From contig CM060127.1 in NCBI GenBank assembly GCA_030522415.1, forward strand, positions 5,952,707-6,016,706: a stretch of DNA of 64,000 nucleotides, in the 5' to 3' direction. Within the stretch, counting starts at the first letter, position 1. Every line of letters begins with the position of its first letter. Shown here piece after piece: positions 35,558 through 45,943 of the stretch. The position numbers were made by a program, and so were the translations under genes. Source of the DNA: Channallabes apus (lineage: Eukaryota; Chordata; Actinopteri; Siluriformes; Clariidae). The notes beneath the pieces were generated by a model. The model was not told the origin of the DNA. It worked only from the letters and a program-made list of their open reading frames with translations, and made no database searches.

Positions 35558-35639
35558 AGTCTCAATATGGTGAACCCTGAGTGACGACTCTATGCAGCTA
35601 GCAGACGGTTGGTTTAGCCTGTCTGTCTGCTCCCTGGAC

Positions 35640-35800
35640 TGGGCTCTGGATTGTCACCGATTAACTAGACCTCTACTGAGACTATGAGCTATACTACAGG
35701 AAATGAGAGCAGCACCTTCCCGAGTGGGATGGACACCGTCCCGCCCTAACAGGCCAGCTTTGCCCTCAAAGGTCTTCCAATTGTCTATGTAGCCCACATT
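35640..35800 (-). pseudogene. end of L2 ORF1 esterase domain
   Basis: The minus strand reads GYIDNWKTFEGKAGLLGRDG followed by VHPTREGAALIS. The DGVHP block carries the Asp-x-x-His of SGNH/GDSL esterases, a domain known from ORF1 of several CR1/L2-group LINEs. Only this C-terminal piece remains before the Tc1 sequence resumes. Confidence 0.65.
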
Positions 35801-35818
35801 ATTACATGCAAGATTTCA

Positions 35819-36480
35819 CCTCGTGGAGTAAGAATAATCATGAGAAAAATGAGGGACCAGCCTAGGACTACACGGGAGGAGCTTGTGAATGATCTCAAGG
35901 CAGTTGGGAGCACAGTCACAAAACAAACCATTGGTAACCCAATACGCCTGCATGGATCAAAATCCTTCCGCAGAGCATGGCTTCCCCTCCTCAAGAAGAC
36001 ACATGTACAGACCCGTCTGAGGTTTGCCATTGAACAGAGAAAGTTTGGGATAAACTGCTGTGGTCAGATGAGACCAAAATCGAGCTACTTGTCATCAACT
36101 CGACTTGCTGTTTTTTGGAGGAAGAAAAATGCTTACTATGATGCTAAGAACACCACAGTCCCTACAGTCAAGCATGGAGGTGGAAACATTATGCTTTGGG
36201 GCTGTTTCTTTGCTAAAGGTACAGATTGACTTTGCTGCACTGAGGGGCCAATGGATGAGGCCATGTGTTGTAAAATTTTGGATGAGAACCTCCTGAAGAT
36301 GGTTTGTGGATGGGTCTTCCAGCATGAAAATGACCTCAAACATACTGCCAAGGCAACTAAGGAGTGGCTCAAGAATAAGCACATTATTCTTAAGCACACT
36401 GTGCTTTCCATGAAGTGGTCTAGCTAGTCTTCAAACCTTAATTCAATAGAAAATTCAGGGGGAGAGCTGGAACTTCGAGT
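35819..36480 (+). pseudogene. Tc1 transposase, C-terminal two thirds
   Basis: Frames read RDQPRTTREELVNDLKAVGS, SKSFRRAWLPLLKKTHVQTR, VFWRKKNAYYDAKNT, VKHGGGNIMLWGCF and, in a further frame, [17 protein letters not shown] (a diverged second catalytic region with Glu-Asn-Asp) and SSNLNSIENS. Several frameshifts break it. It is the downstream part of the transposase whose N-terminus is at about 31450-31625. Confidence 0.8.
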
Positions 36481-36607
36481 TGTAATGAAACGATGTAATG
36501 TAATGTAACGATGTAATGAAACGATGTTATTGTGGAATATCTGCTCCTGATCCAGAACATAAGAGCTGATGGGTGAAGCACAGTATAAGTACAAATACTT
36601 ACAAGCC

Positions 36608-37860
36608 CATACATGGCTGCATCATACACTGTCCAGAAGGCGATGAAAGAGGTGAAGCAATGCTACGGGAGGAAACTAGAGGCTCTAACAGCTCTAACAG
36701 GGTGACTTTAGGTGCCTGTGGCAGGGACTAAGAACAGTAACTGACTATAACGCACCAACATTCGGTATGACGAAAGCGGACGTGACTCAGACTAGCTGAA
36801 CACCTTCTATGCTCGCTTTGAGGCTGCAGCTACAGATGCTAGCGATGCTAATGCTAGTGGTGCCAACAGACAGGAAGTCACTGCCAGCACTGGAAATGCA
36901 TTCATCATCTCCAAACATGACGTGAGGAGAGCCTTCAGGAGAGTGAACACCAGGAAAGCGGCAGGATCGGACGGCATCTCAGGTTGAGTCCTCAGAGCTT
37001 GCACAGACCAGCTAACACCTGTGTTCACAGAGATATACAACCTCTCTTTATCTCAGTCGGTGATCCCCACATGCTTTAAAGAGTCCATCATTGTTCCTGT
37101 TCCAAAGAAACCCCATCCTGCTTTCCGCAATTGCTATCACCCTGTAGCCCTCACCTCATTAGTGATGAAATGATTTGAATGGCTGGTCATAGACTTCATC
37201 ATTTCTTCACTATCTGACACACTGGATCCACTGCAGTTAGCATACCGCCCAAACCTCTCAATGGATGATGCCATCTCTCATCTCCTCCATATATCACGCA
37301 CTCACTTGGACACTCGGAAGGGGAATTATGTTAAAATGCTCTCTGTCAACTACAGCTCAGAATTTAATACCATAATTCACACTCACCACCAAGCTAGAGC
37401 ACCTGGGACTGAGCTCATCTCTGTGTCAGTGGATCTCCAACTTCCTAACTGGCAAACCACAGACAGACATGTCAAAGCCTCCCTTACTCTTAGCACTGGA
37501 GCCCCCCAGGGTTGTGTTCTGAGTCCCCTGCTGTACTCTTTGTAAACCCATGACACCGTAGCCACTACCAACTCCACAACCATTATTAAGTTTGTGTCCG
37601 ATGTGGGCTTGATGCCTGACAATGATGAGATGGCCTATTTGGAGGAAGTTGGAAATTTGGAGAACACGTGCCAGAGTCATAATCTCCTCCTGAATGTCAG
37701 CAAGACAAAGGACTTTAGTACTAAACAGGAGAGGAACCTACCAGACCCCCACTATCAACAAGAGCCCAGTGGAGAGACTGGACAGCTTCCGATACCTCGG
37801 TGTTCGCATCACGCAGGACCTGTCATGGTCCTGTTACATCAACATCAAAAAAGCATCACA
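36608..37860 (+). mobile_element. Rex1-like LINE remnant, second copy
   Basis: Same family as 2224-5650 but in plus orientation and truncated at both ends. Frames read FEAAATDASDANASGANRQE, FIISKHDVRRAFRRVNTRKA, then after a stop LRACTDQL and SLSQSVIPTCFKESIIVPVP, then NYSSEFNTII (motif A with its Asp changed to Asn), STGAPQGCVLSPLLYSL and FRYLGVRITQDLSWS. At least three stops and frameshifts occur, and the FADD block is degraded (KFVSDVG). It is dead. It directly follows the truncated Tc1. Confidence 0.85.
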
Positions 37861-38269
37861 AAAAAAACTTCAGAGAGAAAATTCAGAGGATCATCAGCTC
37901 AGTGCCATTACTGTGAGCGAAGGACTGTGATCAACTGGATATTATGTTATTTATTTTCATGTACTTTGAAACTGCATGTTCCAATATATGTTTCCAATAT
38001 TTTGTACTCAACTGAGAATCAAATAGTGCTGTGTTTTACGCTGTTAAACATCTGGACCTGAAGCTGAAATTCTGATTCATCTTCTCATATTCATCTGCTG
38101 ATCGCAGACTGAAATGTCTTCAATGTGCAGCAAAAATAAAAGAACTGACCTGGTTGTTGCAATACATTTGAAAAAATAAAAAAAGTATAATATATACACT
38201 TCACTGAAGACAATTAAACCTGTCCTGCTCCACCTACAAAATCCATAGGAACAAGTTCCCACACCTTAG
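37861..38269. other. unannotated spacer
   Basis: No gene or element recognised between the LINE remnant and the minisatellite. Confidence 0.5.
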
Positions 38270-38785
38270 CAAACCCATAGCAACCAGTTAACACCTTAGC
38301 AAACCTTAGCAGTTAACACCTATCTCAACAACCTACATTATCAAACCAAATGGGTTATCATGTCAACCTCCTAACAACACCTGATTGACCAAATGGATTA
38401 GTATGGCAACCTCCTTGCAACACCCTACCACATAAATGGGATAGCATAGCAACCTCTTGGCAATACCCTACCAACTCAATGGGTTGGAATGGCAACCTCC
38501 CTTCAACAACCTAGCAACCAAATGGATCAGCATTGCAACCTCCTTGTGACACCCTAGTAACCAAATCGGTTAGCATGGCAACCATCTAGCAGAATCCTTC
38601 CAAACAAATGTGTTATCATGGCCATCTCCTAACATCATCCTAGCAACTAGACGGTTGAGCATGACAACCTCCTAGCAACACCCTAGCAACCAGATGGATG
38701 AGCATGGAAACCACTTTGCAACCAAATGGGTTAGCCTCCTGGCAGCAACCTAGCAACCAAACTGGTTAGAATAGACTAACAACAC
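38270..38785 (+). repeat. 43-bp minisatellite
   Basis: About twelve diverged units contain catggcaacctcc and cctagcaaccaaatgg words. Two well aligned units measure 43 bases each. Units are adjacent without spacers. Confidence 0.88.
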
Positions 38786-38789
38786 CTTT

Positions 38790-38990
38790 TTTTTGGCATA
38801 ATAACCAGCCACTGTCCACACCCCAGCCACTGGATGCAGTGCCAGTCCAACACCCGGATAAAATGGGAGGGTTGCGTCATGAAGGGCATCTGACGTAAAA
38901 CCTGTGCCACGTTGTTGTGGGGATTAGTTGGTCCGTTGTGATGACCCCTCAACGAAAGCAGCCGAAAGACCACCACCAACAACAACCCAG
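38790..38990 (+). repeat. 3' end of a LINE (RTE-like)
   Basis: The words gggttgcgtcatgaagggca, tctgacgtaaaacctgtgcc and gcagccgaaag are, from memory, the 3' end of an RTE-like LINE common in fish. No coding part is present. Confidence 0.5.
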
Positions 38991-39029
38991 TAACAAATTT
39001 GCCCTAATGATGTAAGCCTGTTTTCAAAT

Positions 39030-39170
39030 TCCGATTCAAATTTTATTTGTCACATACACTGTCATACACAGAACGATATGCAGTGAAATGCTTAAACTTA
39101 TCTATACAATGAGAGAAAATATAAAGATGAATTTAATTGGAACTAAGCAGAAATTACCAGGAAGTATACA
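39030..39170 (-). repeat. 3' end of a Rex1-like LINE
   Basis: The antisense tail ttcaaattttatttgtcaca followed by gatatgcagtgaaatgctta matches the tail of the LINE at 2224-5650. Confidence 0.75.
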
Positions 39171-39404
39171 AATATGCATGTGTCTGTAGTTTTTTAGAAT
39201 TCACATTCCTTTAAGCAGAACTGTAAAATTTTTAATAGCTGTAACATCTACCCTGTAGTTACTTGGATTTTAGCTAGTGCTAGCAATTTTGCTCAGATAG
39301 GAACAACAACACCTCAGATAGCGACACCTTGTGACCAGTCACAGTAACATAAGTGCTGAAAAATTGGTCCTACACTGAGAAGAGTTTTTTTTTTATTATT
39401 TCAT
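39171..39404. other. unannotated spacer
   Basis: Nothing recognised. Confidence 0.4.
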
Positions 39405-39797
39405 TTTCATCACCCGGAGATCACAAGTTCGATTCCTGGGTGATGCTGTAACCTCTCCCAGCCGGAGATCTAGAGAGAGCTGATTGGCTGTGCTCTCTTA
39501 ATAGGGAGGGATGAAAGGTACTTAGTGCTCCCACATCACGGATCTACAGCTAATCAGGGGCGTCTGTGAGCTTGTGCAAGCGGAAGGAGCGGATAGCGCT
39601 GTGTTACGTGTTACGCCACCCCCAAGTGGCGGAGTGAGCAGTTCGAAAATATGCGGTTGGCTGGAAACATATGATAGTCTTCGCCCCCCCCCCCCCCGAC
39701 TGAGTGGTAGTAGTAGCCTTAGTGTGGGAGCCCCCTGGTGACGGGGAGGAATTGGATATTACTAAATTAGGGAGAAAAACTGGGAAAAATCCCCCCC
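39405..39797 (+). repeat. SINE (second family) with B box
   Basis: The head has a polymerase III B box, gttcgattc at 39427-39435. The body (aggggcgtctgtgagc, ggagcggatagcgctgtg) and the tail (ggggaggaattggatatt) match the antisense copy at 9948-10320. A 14-base C run interrupts it at 39684-39697. The A box is not clear. Confidence 0.75.
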
Positions 39798-39952
39798 AAA
39801 AAAGAATAACCAAATACAATGTTTACAGTAAACTTTTAAATGATGCATCTTGCTATAGTTTCTTATTCTTCTTTACACATTGAAGTTTCGCCTGCAGTGT
39901 GTAAAGCTGCATTTGCGCAAGTTGTTCCATGTACAGAGAACATAGACCAGGA

Positions 39953-39962
<10 letters not shown>

Positions 39963-40033
<71 letters not shown>

Positions 40034-40152
40034 ATATTGTTGTCTGGTGCAATAGATCATTTGTTAATATTGTGTAGTCAACGTTAGAACATTTAGCTGC
40101 TGCAACCACCTATATATTTTCCATTTCTATGCTTGATATTTTGTCGTTTAAA

Positions 40153-40215
<63 letters not shown>
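39963..40215 (+). repeat. (AC)n and (GT)n(GA)n microsatellites
   Basis: (AC)n at 39963-40030; (GT)n at 40153-40180 passing into (GA)n to 40215. Confidence 0.97.
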
Positions 40216-40220
<5 letters not shown>

Positions 40221-40455
40221 CATTGTCAGTGATTTGACATAAAACTGTGAACAAGAAAGAGGGTTTCTTGTGTGTCCTTTCAGGACTCCACCTATAAAAC
40301 CGGCTCTGACAGGCCCAGCGTTAACACAGAAAAAAGTGTGCATGTGTGTGCATGCGCTACACTCCTTGTAACACTCCTTATCTAAATTATACAATTATTA
40401 TAGTATTAAAGTATTAAACATTGTTTTTATTATATTATCATGTGCATGGGTGCAT

Positions 40456-40456
<1 letters not shown>

Positions 40457-40498
<42 letters not shown>
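40457..40498 (+). repeat. (AC)n microsatellite
   Basis: A 42-base AC run. Confidence 0.97.
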
Positions 40499-40500
<2 letters not shown>

Positions 40501-40840
40501 GAAGATTAAGTTTCATCTGACGCCCTGAGGATAGCAGGGGAATTTTACAATACTTGTGAGAGTGAAAGTCTTTGAAATCATTAAAGTTGTACATCAAAAG
40601 TTACATAAAGTGAACATCAATTTAATACAAATAATAATTATCATAATAATAATTGCGGTTTACCAAATCAGTCTGGTTTCTATATCTATTTTTTTAAATA
40701 ATGGAAATTGTATGCTTAATTTGAATTAATTTTATTTGCAGGATCCTCACTCTGAGCTGTCTGCCTTCAGGGGGAAATTCTATCATTGGAAGATGACTCA
40801 TTAATGTTAGCTTTTCTCACGTTGAGTAAGCTTTGATCAT

Positions 40841-40842
<2 letters not shown>

Positions 40843-40920
<78 letters not shown>
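40843..40920 (+). repeat. (AC)n microsatellite
   Basis: A 78-base uninterrupted AC run. Confidence 0.97.
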
Positions 40921-40924
<4 letters not shown>

Positions 40925-42500
40925 AGAGTTCATGTATCAACAACTGTCTCAGCAATATGTTTTAGTTTGCCCTCAAACATCATTGTTCAAACATATAATA
41001 CAATGTGATAGAATAGAGTAGAATAGAATAGAAAATAGTAAAATAGTAGAAATTTTAATTCTTAGCTAAAGGTGTTAAGTGCTTCAGTGTGTGTAGTAGG
41101 AGATTTGTGGTTTCATTTCCACAACCACAGTAATTAGTTTATTACAATAATCTGTAAAAACAACAAACTGGTAAAACAGACAGGTAAGAACCTGCACCTG
41201 TACTATCTGTACTGCCTGCAGGGCTCAGCAAAGGAATGTTCTAAAGGTTTTCCTTCACACAAAGCTGCAGAGTCAATCCAACTCGGATGACCTGACCTTG
41301 GACAGAACCGCTTGAAGCCCATTGTGCATCTGTTAAACTTACCGTGTCCTCTCATGTCCTCATGAGATGATGAGTTTGGAGTAAGCCTGCAATGTTTCTG
41401 CCCAAAGTCATCTCACCCAGGTTTAGAGAAACATGTTCAGCTTCGTAAGATCTGGTAGAATTTTTTGTGGTTTAAGGCACCTACCATAAAGACTGGAATC
41501 AAGTTATGAACCTCTAGCAAGATTGAAGGTACAATGTCTACACCATGATCTACACTAACCTTCATTTCCCACAATGCACCTCTATACACAAACTTGAACA
41601 TCTTGGACTACAGCATCCAGACACAATGTTCATTCTAATGTTCGCACAATGTTAATATATTACTACAGTATTTCACTGACCTACTGAGTGTCATGTCCAT
41701 GTAGGCTAGCCCTAGACTATCTGCTATCTGGTTTCTTCTTTATTGAAAAGTATAATGGAGGCCTAATGGAGGTCTAAATTGATTACACAGACCTAAATAA
41801 AGCCTCTGGAGTTTCCATTAACATTAGTCCCTGAAGCACCTCATATTTACCAAGCTTGACCTGGCTATGTTCTGTTGCACACCAGGGAAGGTAACAATTC
41901 TGAGCAGCACCATCTCTGGTCAATTTCTTGTGTCCCCTTGGTGTTCCAGTGTCTCAATAATAATGTTATTCAAGAAATGCTGGGGATGTTTGTCATGGCT
42001 TACACTGAACTTATTTTCCTACTACTAGAGACTAATGTGGAACACATGTTCTAGAAAATCACCTTTAGTTAAGAGAGAAAAATATTCATCCAGAAACACT
42101 CGTTCTTCAGGTACTGTATCTCATTAGTGCAGGTGTGATGGCTGTCAAAGAATGGCCGGACCCTACCACTAGATTGACAAGGGTAAATTTTAAGGTTTTT
42201 GAAATTAATGTTGGCACCTTATTTAACGGTTTTGTAGCAGTCATTACGAACCTTCAAAAGATTAAAATAGACTTCAGAGAGTGACCAACCTCTTATGTTT
42301 TAAGGCAATACAAGTACTGATGCTAACTGACATGCACAGACTCATTGCCTGACTCATATGTTGTACAGAGTGCACTCTGCTTAGACGTTTAATTGTTCCA
42401 CAGCTCCCTTTGTCTCACCTGGCCCTTGAACTTATGACAGTTCTCCGAGTACCCTAAGGAAAGAACATAGTTATGTTATAATTACTGTAGTCTGTTTACA
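40921..42500. other. unannotated sequence left of DIRS element
   Basis: No repeat family or gene recognised. Base composition is less AT-rich than neighbouring spacers, so it may be unique or old transposon sequence. It continues at 45944 beyond the DIRS insertion. Confidence 0.45.
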
Positions 42501-42700
42501 GTTCCCTTTCAAAGGCTACACTCGATGCTGCGTGAAAACGCTATGGGAAAATCTTTTCGTGTTGCCGGTTGTGAAGCATCTGTGTATCAAACACGCCAAA
42601 TTTTGGCCTATATAACCTCGGTCAGGTGACGTCATCTGATGAGAGGTAGCTGCAGGTTATAAATAGGTGTGAACCAGAAACATTCCTCAGATCTTTTGAC
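42501..42700 (+). repeat. DIRS left inverted terminal repeat
   Basis: This pairs with 45735-45943: the gccggttgtgaagc, cgccaaattttggcc, tataacctcggtcaggtg and gacgtcatctgatgag blocks recur inverted. It includes a tatataa promoter-like word and a TGACGTCA site at 42627-42634. Confidence 0.9.
42627..42634. promoter_or_regulatory. CRE/ATF palindrome in DIRS repeats
   Basis: TGACGTCA occurs here and, in the right repeat, at 45784-45791, beside a tatata word in each. The site matches the cAMP-response element. A role in transcribing the element is inferred. Confidence 0.5.
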
Positions 42701-43817
42701 TGCATTGTGCGCGTGTGTTGTAAACAAACTAAAACGTGAACATGGTGATCTTCTTCCCATGAAAGTGCTCCACACCACGGAGTCCTCCCTCCTTTCTCTC
42801 GCCCTCTCCTCCGATCACGAAGTCTCTCCTTCTACTTCACAAGTGCACTCCGGTGCTTCTCGTGAGTGTGCAGAAGAGACTCGTTCTCTTGCTTCCGTGG
42901 AAATGGAAGTAGTTAGCTCAGAACGCTCCTCTAAGGAAGATATAGAGTATCAGGAGCTGCATGAAGTCATAACGTGTGCAGTCGAGCGCCTGCACATTGA
43001 CTGGCCACAGGAGCAAGCCCATCCCAAACATTCAAAATTAGATGACAGATTTCTGTCGGGTGGCCAGGAGATGGAACCACAACGCCACTCTCTCCCCTTT
43101 TTTGGTAACCTCCACAACGAATTAACTTGTTCTTGGAGTAAGCCTTATTCAGCCCGTATTTTTGTACCATCGACTTTGTTTTATACGAATATCGTTGATG
43201 CAAAGGCACGAGGCTATATGATGATGCCCCAGATAGAAGAGACGCTCGCATGCTCTCTCTCTCCTGGGACATCATCCTCACTAAAGAAGCCAAAACTCCC
43301 CTCTACGCCGTGTAAAACTTCTTCTACCCTTATGGAAAAGGCGTTCCAAGCAGCAGTTCAAGCCGGCGCTTCTCTGCACACCATGGTGGTCTTGCAGGCG
43401 TACCAGGCTGATCTGCTGAAGGATTTGAGCAGGAGCAGCACAGTGAATGAAAAAGCATTCACAGAATTATGCCAGGCTACTGATTTGTCCCTCCGTGCTA
43501 CCAAACAGACGGCCCGTGCTATCGGCCGTTCTATGGCCTCCCTGGTGTCTGCAGACAGGCACCTGTGGCTAAACCTGACAGGCATCAAGGATAAGGATCG
43601 AACATTCCTCCTTGATGCCCCTGTCTCACCTTCCAGCCTGTTTGGCGACACTGTCAATACCGTCGCCACTAGGTTTCGGGAGGCTAGGCTGTATGGACAG
43701 GCTTTTGGGAAATTTCTCCCATGCCGTGCTCAAGAGTCGAGACCGTCGGCCACCCAGTCTCAACCGGATCTGATTCTCGCCAGATGCGAGGCGCAGAAGG
43801 AGAGCGTCAGCAGCTGA
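42669..43817 (+). CDS. DIRS gag-like protein
   Basis: A 382-codon open frame that starts just after the left repeat and precedes the reverse transcriptase, the usual position of gag in DIRS elements. It is Ser-rich at the N-terminus (LSLALSSDHEVSPSTSQV). The middle and C-terminal part resembles fish DIRS gag as I know it: KAFQAAVQAGASLHTMVVLQ, TDLSLRATKQTARAIGRSMA and DAPVSPSSLFGDTVNTV. No zinc knuckle is visible. It would package element RNA in the cytoplasm. It is intact here although the rest of the element is not. Confidence 0.75.
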   Translation: MNQKHSSDLLTALCACVVNKLKREHGDLLPMKVLHTTESSLLSLALSSDHEVSPSTSQVHSGASRECAEETRSLASVEMEVVSSERSSKEDIEYQELHEVITCAVERLHIDWPQEQAHPKHSKLDDRFLSGGQEMEPQRHSLPFFGNLHNELTCSWSKPYSARIFVPSTLFYTNIVDAKARGYMMMPQIEETLACSLSPGTSSSLKKPKLPSTPCKTSSTLMEKAFQAAVQAGASLHTMVVLQAYQADLLKDLSRSSTVNEKAFTELCQATDLSLRATKQTARAIGRSMASLVSADRHLWLNLTGIKDKDRTFLLDAPVSPSSLFGDTVNTVATRFREARLYGQAFGKFLPCRAQESRPSATQSQPDLILARCEAQKESVSS

Positions 43818-44122
43818 GCACCCCCCTGTAAGGACTGGGGTACGGTTCACCGCCCCTCACAAAGATCAAAAAGATCAGACCGCCGCACCATCTTCTTCTC
43901 TAAGAAAAAGTCCTGAACCTCATGTGTCCAGGACCATGGGGGTGAAACCCCTCCCCCTCCCCGGGGAGGGGCATGTAACATCCCATGAGAGCATGCCCTT
44001 CCTGGAACCCCCAGGGGGTCGGTGTACAGTTTTCGGACAACATCGGTCTCCAACAGCACGTTAGTTCTTCGGTCATATCCTGCTCTATACCAGGACGCCG
44101 AACCACTAACCAAATACAAATA

Positions 44123-44141
44123 CCCCCCCCCCCCCCCCCCC
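44123..44141 (+). repeat. (C)19 run in DIRS
   Basis: Nineteen consecutive C between gag and reverse transcriptase, a likely frameshift hotspot. Confidence 0.95.
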
Positions 44142-44205
44142 GTGCAGCCGAAGTGCAAAGACTTGTGTCCCTGCGTGGAAGCTACTGCCAGGCATATCTC
44201 CCTGG

Positions 44206-44985
44206 GTGTTAAAGACTGTAGAGACAGGCTACAGGATTAATTTTGCACATTGCCCTCCGCGTTTCAACGGCATGGTCTCCACTTCCGTGATATCGGAAAG
44301 GGCACATCTGCTGAATCTCATACTCCAGGCTTTGCTGGAGGAAGGGGCCATAGAACAGGTTCCCCCTCCAGACATAAAGACAGGCTACTACAGTCGTTAT
44401 TTCTTTATCTCCAAGATAAACGGGGGGCTGCGTCCAATCCTAGATCTTCATGGGCTGAACCGCTATCTCAAAAAGTACAGATTCAAAATGTTGACTGTCA
44501 AAATCATTGTCTCACAGATCCAACCAATGGATTGGTTTGTGACAATAGATCTGAAGGACGCATATTTTGACATAGACATTTTGCCACAACACAGGAAGTT
44601 CCTGAGGTTCGCTTTCGGGGGCAAAGCTTACCAGTATCGGGTCCTTCCATTTGGTCTAGCTCTATCACCCCCGCACATACATAAAATGTATGAATGCAGT
44701 CCTGGTTCCCTTGCGACTCCAGGGCATCCATATTATATATTACATATCCTGGCCCAGTCTCAGGAGCTAGCACTTCGACATCCGGATGTCATCCTAGCTC
44801 ATCTCCATTCGGACAACATACTTGGGACATCTGACTCGATTATTATGTGGGCACAACTGTCCCCCGCTCATATCCAATCCATTCTCAATGCCCTGAAGGA
44901 AATCAGGCTAGACTGGCTAGTGACTGGACATCACTTTCAAAAGTGTTTAGGCTTCATGGCAGCTGCGTCCGTGGTGATACCTTGA
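44206..44985 (+). pseudogene. DIRS reverse transcriptase without YIDD
   Basis: A 259-codon frame reads LLEEGAIEQVPP, INGGLRPILDLHGLNRYLKK, MDWFVTIDLKDAYFDI (motif A, Asp present) and FAFGGKAYQYRVLPFGLALS (motif B). After SPPHIHKM the frame shifts, and at about 44735-44750 the sequence goes from tattacata straight to tcctggcccagtc. About a dozen bases encoding the Asp-Asp of the YIDD box are gone. It rejoins at LAQSQELALRHPDVILAHLH and ends after LGFMAAASVVIP. It cannot polymerise. Confidence 0.8.
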
Positions 44986-45122
44986 CTTCGTACACTTTCA
45001 GTGTGGTTCAGACCCCGGTTTCTGACTTTGGGTCCCACTCTAGGTCCCTGGGCTAGTCAAAGTCATTTTGCATCCTCACCCAAACTATCTTCCGAAAGTT
45101 CCATTCTCAACCATGCACCCTG

Positions 45123-45530
45123 TTGTTCTTGAAGCCTTCTGTCCTCTGCCATTCACAGCTTCAGAGCAGGAGACACTTCACCTACTGTGTCCAGTACGTG
45201 CTCTTCAGATCTACGTACCAGTGGCGTAAATCAGAGCAGCTTTTTATATGTTATGGGGGCCACAACTGGGGGGCGGCCTCCACTACACAGACTTTGTCAC
45301 GCTGGGTCTGAGATGTTATTGCCTGTTCGTCTCTAGGAGTCAGGGCTCACTCAACCAGGGGGATCCCTTCATCTATTGCGCTAGCAAGAGGTATTCCCAT
45401 GAAGCAAGTGTGTGACGCGACGGGTTGGTCCTCTCCGCATACATTTGTTAGATTTTATAGTCTGGATGTTCATGCCACTCCGGGCTATCGGGTCCTTGAG
45501 ACCTTCTCGGCCTTGTGAGCACACGCTACA
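45123..45530 (+). pseudogene. DIRS tyrosine recombinase, C-terminal end
   Basis: Broken frames read QWRKSEQLFICYGGHN, TLSRWV, VRAHSTRGIPSSIALARGIP and ATGWSSPHTFVRFYSLDVHA. The HSTRG block has the second catalytic Arg region and the SSPHTFVRFY block carries the His and the nucleophilic Tyr of lambda-type recombinases, which would integrate the circular DNA. The N-terminal half with the first catalytic Arg is deleted and stops are present. Confidence 0.75.
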
Positions 45531-45579
45531 CAACCTTGGGGTCCAGACACTTGCAGTGCGGCGGCGTTGGTATTCTCGT

Positions 45580-45690
45580 TCCCATAGCGTTTTCACGCAG
45601 CATCGAGTGTAGCCTTTGAAAGGGAACGTCTCGGGTTACTTTGCTGTAACCCTGTTCCCTGAAAAGGCGGGAATGAGATGCTGCGCTCCA
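45580..45690. repeat. DIRS internal complementary region
   Basis: The left half (45580-45627) is a perfect 48-base reverse complement of the left terminus. The right half complements the right terminus. In the accepted DIRS model this region templates joining of the ends into a circle before integration. Confidence 0.9.
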
Positions 45691-45734
45691 ATGGCGCACT
45701 GCCTACGTGACCCTTCAGACAATCGATCTGAGGA

Positions 45735-45943
45735 ATGTTTCCAGTTCACTCCTATTTATAACCGGCAGGTGCATCTCATCAGATGACGTCACCTGACCGA
45801 GGTTATATAGGCCAAAATTTGGCGTGTTTGATTCACACACGCTTCACAACCGGCAACACGAAAAGATGTTCCCATAGCGTTTTCACGCAGCATCTCGTTC
45901 CTGCCTTTTCAGGGAACAGGGTTATAGCAAAGTAACCCGAGAC
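45735..45943 (-). repeat. DIRS right inverted terminal repeat
   Basis: Inverted partner of 42501-42700, containing TGACGTCA at 45784-45791 and ending agtaacccgagac. Confidence 0.88.

Larger units (their letters stand above)
31631..35815 (-). mobile_element. L2 LINE, long copy
   Basis: The antisense 3' untranslated region starts at 31631 with ttcaattcagttttatttgt and runs about 1.2 kb. It is followed by the reverse transcriptase (32905-34494), the endonuclease (about 34740-35557) and the end of an esterase-type ORF1 (about 35640-35800). It is inserted in a Tc1 transposase and truncated within ORF1 at the 5' end. Related copies are at 29205-31127 (plus) and 54216-56368 (minus). Confidence 0.88.
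31130..36480 (+). mobile_element. Tc1-like element split by an L2 insertion
   Basis: The left end is cagtgggggaaataagtatt at 31130 after TA at 31128-31129, with a second copy of the same motif at about 31287-31313 (IR/DR layout). N-terminal transposase sequence runs to about 31625 ([20 protein letters not shown] in a broken frame). The L2 at 31631-35815 interrupts it, and transposase resumes at about 35819 (HEKNEGPA/MRKMRDQPRTT). The right inverted repeat is not found, so the element is truncated near 36480. It lies inside the older L2 copy ending at 31127. Confidence 0.8.
42501..45943 (+). mobile_element. DIRS1-like retrotransposon, internally deleted
   Basis: Tyrosine-recombinase retrotransposon with inverted terminal repeats (about 42501-42700 and 45735-45943) and an internal complementary region (45580-45690). 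The internal region copies both outer ends: 45580-45627 is the exact reverse complement of 42501-42548, and 45628-45661 is the complement of 45910-45943 with one mismatch. That layout is diagnostic of DIRS. The order is gag-like ORF, reverse transcriptase, then the end of the tyrosine recombinase. RNase H, the methylase-like domain and most of the recombinase are missing between about 45000 and 45120. No target duplication is expected. Confidence 0.9.

Noticed and set aside
38270..38785. CRISPR-like array
   Set aside because: Units are contiguous and diverged without unique spacers, in a vertebrate genome; a minisatellite.
42669..43817. Host protein-coding gene of unknown function
   Set aside because: Its place between the DIRS terminal repeat and reverse transcriptase, and the familiar gag wording, make it part of the retrotransposon.
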